A stretch of 64,000 bases of DNA from Paraburkholderia rhynchosiae. Its GTDB lineage: Bacteria; Pseudomonadota; Gammaproteobacteria; Burkholderiales; Burkholderiaceae. The DNA lies in the NCBI RefSeq assembly GCF_002879865.1, contig NZ_PNXY01000025.1, positions 1 through 64,000 of the forward strand, read 5' to 3'. Position 1 is the stretch's first letter, and each line of letters opens with the position of its first letter. Positions 17,674-25,653 of the stretch are shown piece by piece. The notes under the pieces were generated by a model. That model did not search any database and was not told the DNA's origin. It saw nothing but the letters and a program-made list of their open reading frames with translations. Position numbers and translations under genes: made by a program.

Positions 17674-17988
17674 TTACGGCTTGGCATAGATCGAACGGAA
17701 ACCGGCGACGTCCGCATTCGACGTACGCGAGCCCGACTCCGAACTGCTAGTACCAGACGATCCATAAGACGACACCGTCAGCCCCTGTTGCGCATTCACA
17801 CGTGCCTGAGCTGCTTGTATGTTCCGCGGATATTGCGTTTCATCGCTGGCAGGCTGGTAACCGGCCTTTTGCAGTTCGACGAGTTGCGCCCGCACGTCAG
17901 CGCGCGTCAGCGGCTGGTTCGATTGAGCAAAAGACAATGCGGGAAGCGCAACAGCAGCCGCGACGATAAGCGATTGAATGACTTTCAT
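17674..17988 (-). CDS. DUF4148 small exported protein
   Basis: 104 residues with a Sec signal peptide (MKVIQSLIVAAAVALPALSF, cleaved near residue 21). Then come LTRADVRAQLVELQKAGYQP and YPRNIQAAQARV, the defining DUF4148 features of a family common in Burkholderiaceae. The C-terminal half is Ser/Gly-rich and probably disordered. The function is unknown. Divergent from ohr across the second box-rich intergenic region. Confidence 0.85.
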   Translation of the reverse strand: MKVIQSLIVAAAVALPALSFAQSNQPLTRADVRAQLVELQKAGYQPASDETQYPRNIQAAQARVNAQQGLTVSSYGSSGTSSSESGSRTSNADVAGFRSIYAKP

Positions 17989-18419
17989 GATGGCACCTCA
18001 AGAGGAGATCTGTCGACGCAAACGCCCGTTTGCGTTCCGGTTGGTCCAGACATGTGCTGGCCTGGAATCATTAGAACCGGTGGACGTATCTGGCTTATGT
18101 CGCGCAATGGCGCCAGTGAAACGTAATGTACCCCCGTATGGCGGGGATACATAACGACACAAAGAAGGCGGGAAACCGGTGAAACAGCGCTGTGCGATGA
18201 GGTTCGCTGCCTGTGCGGCGGATTTGTATCGCAGTGTATATGCGGCTCGATTGGATACACAGCATTGCAATAGCCCGCTCGGCTGACACAAGCCAGATAC
18301 CCGGCGCCGTTCTAATGCATCAACGACGGATTGCGGGCCACGCACTAAGCGCTGGCGCCGGGCGTCGCGAACCTCGCGATGCCAATCCGTTTCACTCGAC
18401 CATCAACTGGATAACGATC
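17989..18419. promoter_or_regulatory. Divergent regulatory region with TGTRTC direct-repeat boxes (locus 2)
   Basis: Elements seen: type C at 18086-18101 (+, GTATCTGGCTTATGTC) and 18285-18300 (-, GTATCTGGCTTGTGTC). Type A at 18145-18163 (-, TTTGTGTCGTTATGTATCC) and 18223-18241 (+, TTTGTATCGCAGTGTATAT). Type B at 18253-18270 (-, TTGCAATGCTGTGTATCC). On the minus strand the order C, B, A with 14 bases between C and B repeats that of the DipZ-side region (16 bases there). Confidence 0.62.
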
Positions 18420-18836
18420 ATGAACCAATCAGACAAAGTGCTGTACACAGGCAAGACCCACACTACCGGCGGACGCGATGGCGCGTCGCGCAGTTCCGAT
18501 GGCCGGCTCGACCTCAAGCTCGGTTCTCCGGGCGCCTCCGCAACCGGCACGAATCCGGAGCAGATGCTGGCCGCGGGATGGTCCGCGTGCTTCATCGGCG
18601 CAATGGGTCTCGCCGCGAAGAAGCTGCAAATCGCGCTGCCCGCCGATACCGCCGTCGATGCAGAAATCGATCTGGCCATGAACCATAGCGGCTACTTCTT
18701 GCAGGCACGGCTGAATGTCAGCCTGCCGGGCGTCGATCGCGAAGCCGCGCGGACGCTCGCAGACATGGCGCATCAAACGTGTCCGTATTCGAAGGCGACG
18801 CGCGGCAATATCGATGTTGTGATCGCGATTGTTTAA
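18420..18836 (+). CDS. ohr: Ohr-type organic hydroperoxide resistance protein (OsmC family)
   Basis: 138 residues. Begins VLYTGKTHTTGGRDGASRS and has the two catalytic cysteines of Ohr: Cys57 in WSACFIGAM and Cys121 in HQTCPYSKATRG. Ohr enzymes reduce organic and lipid hydroperoxides using lipoylated proteins. The start is the ATG that gives the standard family N-terminus. No MarR-type OhrR gene is adjacent, which is unusual; the upstream region instead carries TGTRTC boxes shared with the two-component operon. Confidence 0.92.
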   Translation: MNQSDKVLYTGKTHTTGGRDGASRSSDGRLDLKLGSPGASATGTNPEQMLAAGWSACFIGAMGLAAKKLQIALPADTAVDAEIDLAMNHSGYFLQARLNVSLPGVDREAARTLADMAHQTCPYSKATRGNIDVVIAIV

Positions 18837-18860
18837 CGCTGGACGCAGTCATACAGCGAC

Positions 18861-18896
18861 ACGACGCCGGTACTGCTTCGCGGAGTCCGGCGTCGT
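18861..18896. terminator. Hairpin between convergent ohr and permease genes
   Basis: ACGACGCCGG (18861-18870) pairs perfectly with CCGGCGTCGT (18887-18896) around a 16-base loop, in the 93-bp gap between two converging genes. No T-run follows, so its termination strength is uncertain. Confidence 0.4.
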
Positions 18897-18929
18897 CGTC
18901 TCATGTTTGCACGGCTTGCATCGCACGCT

Positions 18930-20378
18930 CTAAAGGCGCGAACTGCCGAGCTTCTTGTAGGCACTGCGATCGCGCGAGCGCAACCGCAGCGCTGCCCACC
19001 TGCCCGCGACAGCGAACACGGGTAGCAGTGCGGTCAGGCTGTATGAGAGCAGCGGGCCAGCGCCGGTCAGCAACGGAAAATTCACAACCGCAAGCGCCAG
19101 CACAACAACGAGCGCAATGCCGGAAATCAGCGGGAAAATAAACACGCGCAACGTACTTTCCTCGCGGCTCTTCAGCTTCTTGAAGAACACCAGCACCGCG
19201 ACCGACGAGAGCGCCATCAGCGCGATGATGCAAAGCGTCGCCACATTGGTCAGCCATGAGAACAGCGTGAGCACCGGATCGGCATGCGCGAGGACGAACA
19301 CCAACACCACCATTGCAGCGAAGGCGGTCTGCCACATCGATCCGATATGCGGACTGTCATGCAACGGATGCGTGTGCCCGAGCGGCGCCGGAAGCAAGCC
19401 CTCGCGGCCGCTCGCAAAGAAATAGCGCGACGCGGAATTATGAAAAGCAAGCAGCGCGGCATAGACGCTGGTGATAAAGAGCACGCTCATCGCCGCGGTC
19501 AACGCGCCGTTCGCATAGTGATCGGACAGCGTGTACATGAACGTCGTCGGATCGGACAAACCGCTCAGCGTCTTGACGATCTGCTCGCTACCTGCGCCGA
19601 TCACAATGCACCACAGCGAGACGGCGTAGAACGCGCCGATCAGAAGCACCGAGATATAGGTCGCTAGCGGCACCGTCCGCTTCGGGTCCTTCGTTTCTTC
19701 GCTATAGATGGTGGTCGCCTCAAAGCCAATGAAACTGGCGAAGCAGAACAGAAAACCAATCGCCGGTGTGCCGCTCAGAAAAACGTGTGGCGTGAACGAC
19801 GCTGCGTCGATACCGTGCGCGCCGCCGGCCTTCAGAATGGCAACGTCGAGAATCAGCACAACGATGTACTCGCCGAATACGAGCAACGACAGCAACTTTG
19901 CCGACAGCTCGATCTGCCTGTAACCGAGTACCGCGATACTCGCCATGGCCGCGAAAGAACATGCCCACCACGGCGCCTCGATGCCGGAATGCACCCGCAG
20001 AAAACCGGCGCACACCGCGCCGAACATGCCGTAGAGGCCGAACTGCATCGTGTTGTAGCCGAGCAGCGCGAGCAATGCTGCTGCGCCGCCCACTGTGCCG
20101 CCGAGCCCCCGCGCGGTGAATGCATAAAAGCCGCCCGCGTTGGTGATGTGCCGCGACATCGCCGTGTAACCCGCGGCGAACATCAGCAGGATGGCGACCG
20201 TGGCGATAACCAGCGACGGTGTGCCCGCCCCATTGCCGAGCATGATGCCGATAGGAAAACCACCGGCAATGGCCACAAGCGGGCCAGCGGCCGAAATAAC
20301 GAAGAACACGATGAAGCCAAGACCCAGTGCCTCTCGCCGCAATTCGGTTGAAGGCTTTGTTTCCAACGCGACGCTCAT
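18930..20378 (-). CDS. APC-superfamily amino acid permease
   Basis: 482 residues with about 12-13 membrane helices. The first helices contain GFIVFFVISAAGPLVAIAGG, and GFEATTIYSEETKDPKRTVP is the conserved loop of the amino acid-polyamine-organocation family. Substrate cannot be assigned. The ATG at 20378 follows GGAG at a spacing of about 10. Transcribed alone; convergent with ohr. Confidence 0.9.
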   Translation of the reverse strand: MSVALETKPSTELRREALGLGFIVFFVISAAGPLVAIAGGFPIGIMLGNGAGTPSLVIATVAILLMFAAGYTAMSRHITNAGGFYAFTARGLGGTVGGAAALLALLGYNTMQFGLYGMFGAVCAGFLRVHSGIEAPWWACSFAAMASIAVLGYRQIELSAKLLSLLVFGEYIVVLILDVAILKAGGAHGIDAASFTPHVFLSGTPAIGFLFCFASFIGFEATTIYSEETKDPKRTVPLATYISVLLIGAFYAVSLWCIVIGAGSEQIVKTLSGLSDPTTFMYTLSDHYANGALTAAMSVLFITSVYAALLAFHNSASRYFFASGREGLLPAPLGHTHPLHDSPHIGSMWQTAFAAMVVLVFVLAHADPVLTLFSWLTNVATLCIIALMALSSVAVLVFFKKLKSREESTLRVFIFPLISGIALVVVLALAVVNFPLLTGAGPLLSYSLTALLPVFAVAGRWAALRLRSRDRSAYKKLGSSRL

Positions 20379-20587
20379 AGGTCTCGCTCCGGCTAGTTGG
20401 ACGTTCTATCGATGAATAACGGATGGGCTGCACTGTAGCCAGCCAAAATTCGCAACCGGCGGAGCGACTGGCAATGCGATGCGTGATGCGGGAAAACGAG
20501 AGGCCGCGGCACGATCCGGGAGCTTATCGCCTCAGCAACCGTTTCGGCGCGTCGTCGTTTAAGCGACAACACGCACAGGCGCACACC

Positions 20588-21727
20588 TCAGGTACGCGCG
20601 TTAGCCGTGGCGCGATTCGAGCGCGGCAGCGTGACGCTGAAAGTCGTGCCGCGCGCGGTCGAGTCTGCGCGTATCTCGCCGTGGTGCGCTTCCACGATCC
20701 GCTTGCAAATATAGAGGCCGAGCCCGATCCCCGCAGCGGCACCGCGTCTTTCGGGTGGCGAATAGGTTCGCGTCAGCGGATCGAATAGCGTGGGTAGTGC
20801 CTCGTGCGGTATCGGGTTGCCGTCGTTGGAAACCGCAACGCTCACCGCATCGCCGCTGCCGCTAGCATGCAATTCGATGGCGCCCGAGCCGTGCTGAACC
20901 GCATTGACCAGCAGATTGGCGATCAACTGGCCGATGCGGTCGCCGTCCCACCATCCGCCGAGATCGCCCTCGAGGCGCAGTTCGATTTGCGCCTGCGGAT
21001 ACGACGCGCGAACCTCGTCCGCGGTATTGCTGCACAACCGGCCTATATCCAGCGACACGACTTGAATGGGCAGCGTATCGCCGAGACGCGTGCGCGTGAA
21101 ATCGAGCAGGTCGTCGATCAGGCGCTTCATCCGTCCGGCGCCGCGCTGCACGTTCGCGGCGGCCCGCACGCTCAACGCCGACAGCGAATCGTCGTGCAAA
21201 AGGACTTCCGCCGAATTGGCTATCGCGCCCAACGGCGAGCGCAGGTCGTGCGCCAGCACACCGGCAAACAGGTCCCGGATGCGGTCTGTGCGTTGCGTGT
21301 ACTGCCGCACGGACTCGGTGAGCGCCTGATCGACGGCCTCGTTAAAGCGGATCATCTCCTGAAACGCGTCGGCACCTGCGGGCGCGGTCTGCTCCCAGCG
21401 ACGCAACACGCTCGCGCGCAATGCACGGAACTCCGCGATCACGTCGTTCAGCCTGAAACCCTGGGCAAGACGGTCGTCGGCGTGGCGCGACGCGGCCGTC
21501 GACACACTCGACTGCGCGCCGCTCTCACCGCGCGACTTGGCTTTTTGTTGCACCGCACTCTGCGCCGCCTTCATGTCGGCGGCAATGCGGGTCAACAGTT
21601 CGCTCGCCCAGTTACGCAATTCGGCCACAGTGAGTTCGCTGTTTTTTGCACTGACGCGAGTCGCATACTCGGTCCAGTCTTCTACCAGTACCTCCAGATT
21701 TGCTTCAATAAAGTCCGCCAGGTTCAT
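20588..21727 (-). CDS. Soluble histidine kinase with RsbRD-type N-terminal domain
   Basis: 379 residues with no membrane segment. Residues about 5-150 form a helical domain of the RsbRD_N type (MNLADFIEANLEVLVEDW...). The kinase core has His160 in GVLAHDLRSPLG, the N box NLLVNAVQHG, and GLGLYICKRIVEAHHG. It is an orphan kinase with no response regulator beside it. RsbRD-like domains occur in stress signalling, so a cytosolic stress input is plausible. The 32-base gap to the DUF190 gene suggests co-transcription. Confidence 0.88.
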   Translation of the reverse strand: MNLADFIEANLEVLVEDWTEYATRVSAKNSELTVAELRNWASELLTRIAADMKAAQSAVQQKAKSRGESGAQSSVSTAASRHADDRLAQGFRLNDVIAEFRALRASVLRRWEQTAPAGADAFQEMIRFNEAVDQALTESVRQYTQRTDRIRDLFAGVLAHDLRSPLGAIANSAEVLLHDDSLSALSVRAAANVQRGAGRMKRLIDDLLDFTRTRLGDTLPIQVVSLDIGRLCSNTADEVRASYPQAQIELRLEGDLGGWWDGDRIGQLIANLLVNAVQHGSGAIELHASGSGDAVSVAVSNDGNPIPHEALPTLFDPLTRTYSPPERRGAAAGIGLGLYICKRIVEAHHGEIRADSTARGTTFSVTLPRSNRATANART

Positions 21728-21759
21728 GGGATACCTCGGTGATGAATCAGTTGGCCTCT

Positions 21760-22095
21760 CTACGTTCGAATGTCCCCGTTGTCATTCCCGATCACGCCGA
21801 ACTCCACGGCTGTCTTCACATAGAACAGCTGTACGCCCTCGGCGCGCAGCCGCTCGAACAGCCTGCCGGCTTCCTCGTCCGTCACTGCCATCACGACCGA
21901 CAACGGCTGATCCGCCAGCTCGAAAAAATGCGCGGAATGTATCCGGTGATGGTGGCCGATTCCCTCGCTCGCCGGTATCACGGTCGCGCCGCCCAAGCCG
22001 AGTTCGCCGGCCAGATGCATGAGCCAGTCGGCCAGCGGCTTGCCGTGATGGCGCCGATCGTGCTGGGTGAAAAACGTGATCTGGTAACCGTTCAT
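21760..22095 (-). CDS. DUF190 (PII-like) protein
   Basis: 111 residues. Opens MNGYQITFFTQHDRRHHGK and includes GHHHRIHSAHFFELADQP and FYVKTAVEFGVIG, the hallmark segments of DUF190, a family with a PII/ferredoxin-like fold that may bind nucleotides. Start chosen at 22095 because GGGGAGA lies just upstream; the in-frame start at 22131 would overlap the next gene. Function unknown; such genes often accompany fluoride exporters or stress genes, but none is adjacent here. Confidence 0.85.
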   Translation of the reverse strand: MNGYQITFFTQHDRRHHGKPLADWLMHLAGELGLGGATVIPASEGIGHHHRIHSAHFFELADQPLSVVMAVTDEEAGRLFERLRAEGVQLFYVKTAVEFGVIGNDNGDIRT

Positions 22096-22127
22096 ATCGA
22101 CGTCTCCCCGATGCGATGCGATGCAAT

Positions 22128-22892
22128 TCAAGTCACGCCGAAGAAGCGATGTCGGCCGGCGTCGTCGCCGACGCTCATCAGGTAGGAACGCCGATGGTCT
22201 GCCCCGCCGCTGCCGCTGCCCGAATTGCGCGGCTCGGCATCGGGCGCCGGCCAGGCGTCAACGCCGACGAGCGGCACGAAGCTCACGTCGCCGAGCGAGC
22301 AGCTTTCGTAATGGTCTTCGCTGCGGCGAGTCAGTTTGATGAGCCGTTGATAATGCGGATCGCGGCCAACCGGCATGACGATGCGCCCGCCGATGGCGAG
22401 CTGCTGGCGCCACGCCTCTGGAATATGAGGTCCGCCCGCCGCCGCAATGATCGCGTTGTACGGCGCGTGTTCCGCGAGGCCCGTGGTGCCGTCGCCGAGA
22501 TGGACGGTCACATTGGAAACGTCCAGCCGCGCAAGGATGTCGCGCGCCATATCGACGAGCGGCGCGTGGCGCTCGATCGAGTGCACGTGCGCGGCGATGA
22601 CTGCCGCGACCGCAGCGGCGTAGCCCGAGCCAGTGCCGACATCGAGCACGACGTCGGCGGGACCCAGCTCCGCGGCCTCGATCATCGTTGCGACGATGGC
22701 TGGCTGCGAGATGGTCTGTTCGTTGCCGATGGGCAGCGGCCGGTCCTCGTACGCCAGATCTCGCAGATAGTCCGGCACGAATTCCTCGCGAGGCACACGA
22801 CGCATCGCCGCCAGCACATGCGGAGCGCAAATGCCGCGGCGCACGATCTGCCGCTCGACCATCCGCTCGCGGGCCTCGTTGAAATCGGTCAT
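22128..22892 (-). CDS. pcm: Protein-L-isoaspartate O-methyltransferase
   Basis: 254 residues. The PCMT fold has ERMVERQIVRRGI and RVPREEFVP at the N-terminus, IGNEQTISQPAIVA as the substrate loop, and the SAM-binding motif VLDVGTGSGYAAAV. It uses S-adenosylmethionine to repair isoaspartyl residues in damaged proteins. The ATG at 22892 follows GGAGG at 5 bases; a GTG two codons upstream is also possible. The C-terminal 30 residues are a Gly/Ser/His-rich tail not typical of the core family. Confidence 0.9.
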   Translation of the reverse strand: MTDFNEARERMVERQIVRRGICAPHVLAAMRRVPREEFVPDYLRDLAYEDRPLPIGNEQTISQPAIVATMIEAAELGPADVVLDVGTGSGYAAAVAAVIAAHVHSIERHAPLVDMARDILARLDVSNVTVHLGDGTTGLAEHAPYNAIIAAAGGPHIPEAWRQQLAIGGRIVMPVGRDPHYQRLIKLTRRSEDHYESCSLGDVSFVPLVGVDAWPAPDAEPRNSGSGSGGADHRRSYLMSVGDDAGRHRFFGVT

Positions 22893-23055
22893 CGCCACCT
22901 CCGTCTCGCAGCCGGCGCCCGCGTACTCGCACGCCGCGTTGCAGCCAGATCGTCGGGCTGCAACGATCGACGCGTTGCGAGCGAATGCGTGGCCTCTGTT
23001 CAGTCTACGCGCAGAACGCGCCGGGCAAAATCAGGGGTAGCGTGGAGCGCGCCGG

Positions 23056-23502
23056 TCAGCCGGGAATCTCCGGCTCGACCAGCTTCGCCAACTGCATGAG
23101 CGATTCCTGCCAGCCGAGGTAGCACATCTCCACGGGAATCACCTCGGGCACGCCTTCCTGAAGAACGGTGAGCTCGGTTCCGCAGGACACCTCGCGGAAT
23201 GTGATCGTCGCGGACATCTGGCCGGGCAGGTTCGGGTCGTCGAAGCGGTCCGTGTAGCGGATCTTTTCGAAGGGCACCAGTTCGACGTACTCGCCGCCGA
23301 ACGAGTGGCCGTTGCCGCTGCTGAAATTGCGGAACGACATCTTGTAGGTCCCGCCCACGCGGCCTTCGAAGTGGTGGACCTGGCAAGTGAATCCATAGGG
23401 AGGCAGCCACTTCGCGAGCGCGTCGGGTTCGAGGAACGCCCGATAGATGCGTTCGGCGGGCGCGCGCAGCACGCGGTGCAGCTTGATGGTTCCAGTAGTC
23501 AT
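23056..23502 (-). CDS. SRPBCC / AHSA1-like lipid-binding-fold protein
   Basis: 148 residues with the AHSA1/START-like pattern: HRVLRAPAERIYRAFLEPDALAKWLPP at the N-terminus, YVELVPFEKIRYTDRF in the middle and a C-terminal GWQESLMQLAKLVE helix. Members bind hydrophobic ligands or act in stress responses; no catalytic role can be read from the sequence. The start at 23502 has AAAGG about 10 bases upstream. Divergent from the EEP gene. Confidence 0.85.
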   Translation of the reverse strand: MTTGTIKLHRVLRAPAERIYRAFLEPDALAKWLPPYGFTCQVHHFEGRVGGTYKMSFRNFSSGNGHSFGGEYVELVPFEKIRYTDRFDDPNLPGQMSATITFREVSCGTELTVLQEGVPEVIPVEMCYLGWQESLMQLAKLVEPEIPG

Positions 23503-23651
23503 GGTCAGTCGCCTTTCGGTTGAGAAGTTGGACACACTACTACGACGAATCGACGACACCGCAATCGACATGAATGAGCGCAGAAAGTCGACTTTGGCTT
23601 GCGCCGCCTCCCGGCGATAGACTAGCAGGACAGCTTTCGCAGGAGAACGTC

Positions 23652-24524
23652 ATGCGGCTCGTCGACTGGAACATTCAGTGGGGGCGCGGCGTGGATGGCC
23701 GCGTCGATCTCGAACGCATCGTGCGCGAAGCCCGCGCGCTGTGCGATTTCGACATCATGTGCATGCAGGAAGTGACGCGCGGGTTTCATGAGCCGCCGTC
23801 CGCGGGTGGACTGGCAGGCGGCCCGTGCGCCGATCAGTTCAGCGAGCTTGCCGCCCTGCTGCCCGGCATGACGGTGATCGACGCGATCGGCTCGGATCTG
23901 CCGTCGATTGGCGGGAGCGCGCATCGGCGTCAGTTCGGCAATGCGATCGTCACGCGCCTGCCGGTCAGACAGGTGCTGCGCCATTCGCTGCCCTGGCCCG
24001 CCGATCCAGCGAAGCCATCGATGCTGCGCGTCGCGCTCGAAGCGGTGATCGACACCGACATCGGAGCGTTGCGCGTGATCAGTACACATCTGGAGTTTTA
24101 TTCGGAAAGGCAGCGGCTCGCGCAGGTCGAGAGGCTGCGCGATCTGCACAAGGAAGCGTGCGACCACGCGCGCCGACCGGCGCAAGGGGAAAAACCCGAC
24201 AGCCCGTTCGCCGATACGGCGCGCCCGCTGAGCGCGATTGTCTGCGGCGACTTCAACAGCGCGTTCGAAAGCGCCGCGTACCGCCGGATGCTCGAGCCGA
24301 TTCCCGGCGCGCCCGCGTTCGCCGACGCCTGGCGCCGCGCGCATGGCAACGCGCCGCGCGCCCCGACGGTCGGTCTTTACGATCGCGAGCAATGGCCCGA
24401 CGGCCCGTTCGCGTGCGACTTCATGTTCATCACCGAAGACCTCGAGCCGCGCGTGGCAAGTTGCGAGGTGGACGCGCACAGCCGGTCCTCGGACCATCAG
24501 CCGATGTGGCTGGAACTGCGCTGA
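23652..24524 (+). CDS. Endonuclease/exonuclease/phosphatase (EEP) family hydrolase
   Basis: 290 residues. EEP-fold motifs in order: LVDWNIQWGRG (metal-binding Asn), MCMQEVTRG (catalytic Glu), STHLEFYSE, VCGDFNSAFES (GDFN) and SSDHQPMWLEL (Asp-His near the C-terminus). This Mg-dependent phosphoesterase fold could act on nucleic acids, phosphoinositide-like or lipid substrates; the sequence does not decide. The ATG follows AGGAG at 23639-23643. Confidence 0.88.
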   Translation: MRLVDWNIQWGRGVDGRVDLERIVREARALCDFDIMCMQEVTRGFHEPPSAGGLAGGPCADQFSELAALLPGMTVIDAIGSDLPSIGGSAHRRQFGNAIVTRLPVRQVLRHSLPWPADPAKPSMLRVALEAVIDTDIGALRVISTHLEFYSERQRLAQVERLRDLHKEACDHARRPAQGEKPDSPFADTARPLSAIVCGDFNSAFESAAYRRMLEPIPGAPAFADAWRRAHGNAPRAPTVGLYDREQWPDGPFACDFMFITEDLEPRVASCEVDAHSRSSDHQPMWLELR

Positions 24525-24574
24525 CCGGCAAATACGACGAAGCCAACGACGGCTGCAAAGGCGAACGGCGCGTG

Positions 24575-24883
24575 CTAGATGCGCGGCAGATCGTCAATGC
24601 ATTTTTCGATGTGGCCGTTGGGGACGTCGGTGTCGATTCCGTCGTGACCGTTCGTGTGGGGGACGGCCACGATTTTCGGCCCGAGAAAGCGCGTGCCGCC
24701 GAGCGTGAAAAGCGACCAGACAGCGTCGCCCCGGCGGATCGCGTCCACGACCTGGGCCACTTCGACAATGGAAGTCGGCGACAACCAGTTACGGGTTGCC
24801 GCGTCGACGGCAGCCCAACGCACGTGCGTGATCCGGTCGTTCGAAGGGTCGATGCGCACAGCGTCGATACCAAATGTAGCCAT
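24575..24883 (-). CDS. DUF3892-like small hypothetical protein
   Basis: 102 residues beginning MATFGIDAVRIDPSNDRITH and containing SLFTLGGTRFLGPKIVAV. The pattern of a short beta-rich protein with IDP-DRITHVRW and IEKCIDDLP resembles small DUF3892-type proteins, but I am not certain of the family. Start chosen at 24883 after a GGGGGT; a longer frame from a GTG at 24967 exists but lacks support. Convergent with the EEP gene. Confidence 0.6.
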   Translation of the reverse strand: MATFGIDAVRIDPSNDRITHVRWAAVDAATRNWLSPTSIVEVAQVVDAIRRGDAVWSLFTLGGTRFLGPKIVAVPHTNGHDGIDTDVPNGHIEKCIDDLPRI

Positions 24884-25151
24884 GATATTTACCCCCAGCA
24901 CCCTGGCAATGGCCATCGTAGCACGATCATCCACGGCGTTGACTAAGGGAAACGGCAGCCCGCTCACGCTTTGAACCGAAGTGGAGATATCCGCACGTTG
25001 CGCATGAATTTACCGGCCGCGGCTGCCGTCGCGCTCGCTCTTGGGCATCGCCTTTTCCTGGCGGGGAACCGCAATCATCTGTACGCCGATCTAATGAGAG
25101 AGGACACCATGTCGCTCTACCGACGTACGGTGGCTGGCTCGTTTGAAAAGA

Positions 25152-25177
25152 GCCAACACCGGTGAAACGGTGTTGGC
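25152..25177. repeat. Perfect 10-bp hairpin with 6-base loop
   Basis: GCCAACACCG (25152-25161) pairs with CGGTGTTGGC (25168-25177) around GTGAAA. No T-run follows. It lies upstream of the ParD-like / CheB-CheR operon and could be part of a structured leader or small RNA. Confidence 0.55.
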
Positions 25178-25237
25178 CAAATACTGCTTCAAACACACAC
25201 CAGGTAGGATCAGCTACCCAGGTAAGGGGGATTACGG

Positions 25238-25290
25238 CAGTGTTCGCAAGTTCTTTAATCCTCGACTGGCAAACAACAAAGCGAACACTG
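25238..25290. repeat. Second perfect 10-bp inverted repeat
   Basis: CAGTGTTCGC (25238-25247) and GCGAACACTG (25281-25290) are exact inverse complements separated by 33 bases. The stem resembles the first hairpin (GTGTTSGC core), so the two may share an origin or a binding factor. Confidence 0.5.
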
Positions 25291-25386
25291 TCGCGACGAG
25301 GCAGGAACGGACGTTGCGCCCATTCCCGTAAAGGGGGCAGGCCCAGCCGCAATACGCCAATCGTTGCCCCAAAAGGGTAAGATTAG

Positions 25387-25653
25387 ATGATACCCATCAG
25401 TCACGAGGCGCCCGTGCCGAGCAAGCATGCATTCAGCGTCAGTTTGACGGAGCACCTGGCTTCGTTCGTACGGGCGGAAATTGCCGAAGGCCGGTATGGC
25501 ACCGTTAGCGAAGTCGTGCGCGCCGGTTTGCGTCTACTGGAAGAAGAGATCGCGCGTCGTGCCACGCCGGCAAGACTGGTCGACGCTGCGCCGACGGCGC
25601 GCGTCAAGCGTCCCGACGATCGCGGCCGTACACCGATCAAGGAGAAAGCATGA
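25387..25653 (+). CDS. ParD-like ribbon-helix-helix protein (antitoxin family, no toxin partner)
   Basis: 88 residues. The segment FSVSLTEHLASFVRAEIAEGRYGTVSEVVRAGLRLLEE is the ParD/CC2985-type ribbon-helix-helix antitoxin pattern; the rest is a basic tail. In TA systems ParD is followed by ParE, but here its stop overlaps the start of a giant CheB-CheR kinase (ATGA at 25650-25653). A GTG at 25414 is an alternative start closer to family length. It may be an autoregulatory DNA-binding protein for the signalling operon. Confidence 0.75.
   Translation: MIPISHEAPVPSKHAFSVSLTEHLASFVRAEIAEGRYGTVSEVVRAGLRLLEEEIARRATPARLVDAAPTARVKRPDDRGRTPIKEKA

Larger units (their letters stand above)
24884..25386. 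other. 503-bp intergenic region rich in inverted repeats
   Basis: No full gene. A short frame with a ribosome-site-like GAGAGG starts with ATG at 25109 (MSLYRRTVAGSF..., 18 codons) and may be a gene remnant or leader. From 25152 on there are several strong inverted repeats, including two perfect 10-bp stems (see the next two entries). GGTAGGATCAGCTACC and several CCC/GGG runs lie between or after them. Confidence 0.45.
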
